Shown here one piece after another: positions 54,501 to 58,437 of a DNA stretch of 64,000 nt (position 1 is the stretch's first letter; every line of letters begins with the position of its first letter). The notes beneath the pieces were generated by a model that saw only the letters and a list, made by a program, of their open reading frames with translations, did no database searches and was not told the origin of the DNA. A program made the translations under genes and the position numbers. The stretch comes from Loripinus fragilis (Eukaryota; Mollusca; Bivalvia; Lucinida; Lucinidae). Where the stretch lies: positions 41,469,994-41,533,993 of the forward strand of contig OZ026515.1 in assembly GCA_964019695.1 (NCBI GenBank). Reading direction: 5' to 3'.

Positions 54501-57500
54501 TTTTGCAGTCAAAATTTATTTCTAATGTTGAAGTAACTAATATAAGAATGTTCTCTTGCAAATAATTAAGCTGCAAAATATATACACCACAAGAAGGAGA
54601 GCAAGGAAGATCTCAATCCAGAAAAGGAAAATAATTGCTTAAAAAATTAAAATCGTCTCTTTTTTAATAAATTTTAGATAAAACTATGTCATTTGTTATG
54701 ATCAATTGCAAAATAAAAATGGGCTTCAGTATCAAAATAACTTGCTTTATCTAATAGAAGTATATATTTCGACCATTATAATTATTCTAAAAGAAGAACG
54801 TCAATATTAAGTAACATATCAAGGTATCTTGGTGACTTAGAATTTAAAAGCAGCTCTTTGAACTTTGATGTGCATTCAAATCGCCTTGTCCCTAAACTTT
54901 CAAGTCGATGTGGTAGTTTTAAATTGATCACTTTTTCCTTTCACATGATCAATGTTAGAAAAGCAAGGAATCCGATCTTAGAAAATATGAGAGAAGGAGT
55001 GTCTGTTTGGGAAAAAGAGAATGGAGCAGGATAGCCAAATACTTCCTAACAAGCTTAAAATCTATATTGTTAAGAATGGAAAGTTTGCCCAAGTTTGGTT
55101 CTGCCCTTATAAACCCTGTATATCTTTTACAAAACCGAAAGCGATGGGACTACAGTTTAGTCATTACTCTAATCTGTATGTTTATTCATACACCAAAGAA
55201 AACGAATAAATGAACAAAAGAATATATCAACACAAACATCAAACTAAACTCGCAATTATTACTGGGATGTGTTAAGAAAAATCACGTTATCATTATAGTA
55301 ATGTATTTAGTCACAATATACTTAGCAAATGCTCTAACCAGCCAGATGAAAAGAAGAAAAAAATAAGAAAATGAGCCAGTGCATGAGATTCCAACATGTG
55401 GTATGTGCGACCAGCAAAGCCTCTGATCAGCCTGCGCATACGCGCAGTCTGATCAGAGCCTTTGCTAGTCGCTTGAGTATTCTATGATTGTTAAGCTACT
55501 AAATGTACGCCATTTGGAGTTTCTAAGCTTAAAAGGAGGCTTTAGAGGCTCTTCGAGTCTACACTTGTCAAAATGTCAAATTGTTTGAAATCTCATGCAC
55601 TGGCTCAAATGTCGTTGTTGCTGCTGTTGTGACTGTGATTTATTGATTAGATCATTTCGGGGAAATAAGGTCCTAATATAATAAATACTGCAAGTACAAT
55701 GTATGTTTAGGCAGAAGCGATTAAATGTTACATTTTTATTATTCTGGAAGTTTAAATCTACTTTATATATAGATGATCTTACATGAGTGCTCATGTATTA
55801 TTCAATTTATTAAACAATGTGAGGTAAAGTAAATAAAATGCGAGGCTTATTGAGCATTTTGTCACTTTCTCGCAATGATTTTAATAAAATAAATATATGA
55901 AGGAGTACGATTGTATCATATGAAATGAAAATTACGTTGAAGTCGCATTTGGCGTTAAATGTCTATCAAGTGGGTTATTGGTTTTAATACATGGCGTTAT
56001 ACCACTCGGAGTGCGTCGTCATGTGATAAGCGATTATTTTAAGTAGACGTATTAATGTAATTGATCCTTTAGAATTTGGGTGTGCTATCTTTGTGATGGT
56101 TTAGAATCTGAATATGAGTGGGCTTTGCTTGAGATGAAGTGGTAAATGATAAGGGTCATCTTGTGCCGCGAAGCATTAGATCTCTTAACAAATACAGCAA
56201 ATAAACATCGTGTATGGATAAAAACGAGAAAATAACAAATCCTATAGGATTTGAAGCCTCTCAAAATCTGTCGCCACTTCATTTGAGACAGGCTGTAAAC
56301 TAGCCACTTTGCATATATTGTCTATCATGTAAATGCAAGTCCCGCATGCGTTGGACCAGGTCAGTAGCACAATGGGCTTGGTGTTAGGACAGGAAAGGCA
56401 TGAGACACAAGAAATGGTTATACATATGTATAAATATGATCATTATCACACAGAAAAGGGCACACAGATTACAAGACAGGCCCCTTTATAAGAGGGTGTA
56501 ATTAAAAACTAATTGGCACATGTTGGACAAGGCCAGTAGCACCATGGGATTGGTATTGGTACAGGAAAGGAAGAAGACACAATAAATGGTTATACATATG
56601 TATAAATAGGATCATTAATTGTAACCAAGAAAAGGGCGCAGAGATAACAAGACAGGCCCTTTGATAAGAAGGCATAATTAAAAACTAATTGTCATGTGTT
56701 GAACCAGGTCAGTGGCACCAAGGGCTTGGTATTGAGACAGAAAAGGAAATACTTTTATTATTTTTAACCAACACATATGTTGTGAGTACGAAAATGAACC
56801 GTCTCAAAGAGGCGGTTCTTTTGAGCACATAAAACACATGTTAAAACCGATTGGTAAGAAATTATTCATAATTTAACGCTCAGAACAAAAAAATATTTGG
56901 ACCTAAAGCAAGAAGTAACTTGGTTCCACCAGAATTTAAAAGGTATACAGGGTGGAGTCCGAGTGTACATGTCTATCACTGTCAAAATGATTTTACCTTT
57001 TTGGTACCAAAGACATTCCCTTAAAGGTTGATACAGTTAAATCAGAATGGTCCATTATATATATAATGATTTTATTTAGATAAAAATGTATTTCTTTCTC
57101 TGAAGATTAATTTTGTCTGGAAACAGTGCAGGCCCTGATGAAATGCCACATTATGTGGCATTTCATCTGGGTATTCACTGTTTGCCAACGTACCCATTTA
57201 GGGGTTTCTAGTCCTTAAAGGGTTAATAAACTGGTACATTTGGTATATAATCGTTAAAGGCCTATATTTCAGTTTATGAGGAGTCTTGGCGGAATAACTG
57301 AAAAGGGAAAATAATTTCAATATCTCACTGGACTCAAGTGGCTCCAAGAGGGGACTTACCTGTATTTAACAAAATTTAATTCACCAAGATAAATATCAAT
57401 ATTTTATCAAAAAAAATACCCAAGCCCTTAATGAGACCTCTTTATTACCCCTTGCATGGAGCTCATAATTACCTTTGATCTGCCTGGCATAGCCCCCATG

Positions 57501-58376
57501 TATTGGTACCTCTTTATAGCGTAAAATGTAGGTCCTTAAATGAGTAAAATTTAGAATAGCTACTGTCGATGTTCGTTTATGCCTATCGAGCATATCTATT
57601 CAATTGAACTTTCAGGATTTTACTTACAGTTACAAGGAAATTTTTGTCATAGGTGACCTCTTTTCAATTTAACCTGAATACCCTATATTGAAACTGAAAA
57701 CACTATGGAAACAATGCAAGGTTTAGCTCCGCTCTGACAACCTTTATTTGGGGCCTCCAGCCACTTTTGTTTTTACATGTAATTCATATTCACAATATGG
57801 TAAATGTTCAAAATATTTGAACATCAGTTTGCTACAAAAAGGTCTAGACAGACAAACAGCAGCTGACCAAGATCAGAATGTTATTCTGAAATGCAATTTG
57901 TGAATCCCAGCCCTGATGACGGAACATTTTATTTAAAAAACTGAAAGGGAAAAGGCTTTGGAATTTTAGAATATTAACCATAAATAGAATGCCAACAAAT
58001 CTCTAGCTTCTGCAAATGTCAGACTATAATTTGAAAGTGATTACAAAGAGGCTGGATGCGCAAACCATGGTTGTGGCATCTTCTTACGAAACTTGATGCA
58101 AATAACTGCAAACTGTTTAATGTTACTCGGAAATGAACAACGATTCATCCCAATTTCCATCAACACGCGACCTTATAAATATGCAAAATAGTCGTTGTAA
58201 CATATTTGTTTAGACAACTGATTATTCATAACCTCAAGCGACGCGCTCTGAAAGAGAGTCAAAGATGATTTTTGTGGAGTATGTAGTCCACACCAGTTCA
58301 TCAGTATGTACTGTCTAGGTGGCTTGGTATCACCCTTATAATAAGTTTCTATGAAACAATGATGGCAATAAAGAGC

Positions 58377-58437
<61 letters not shown>

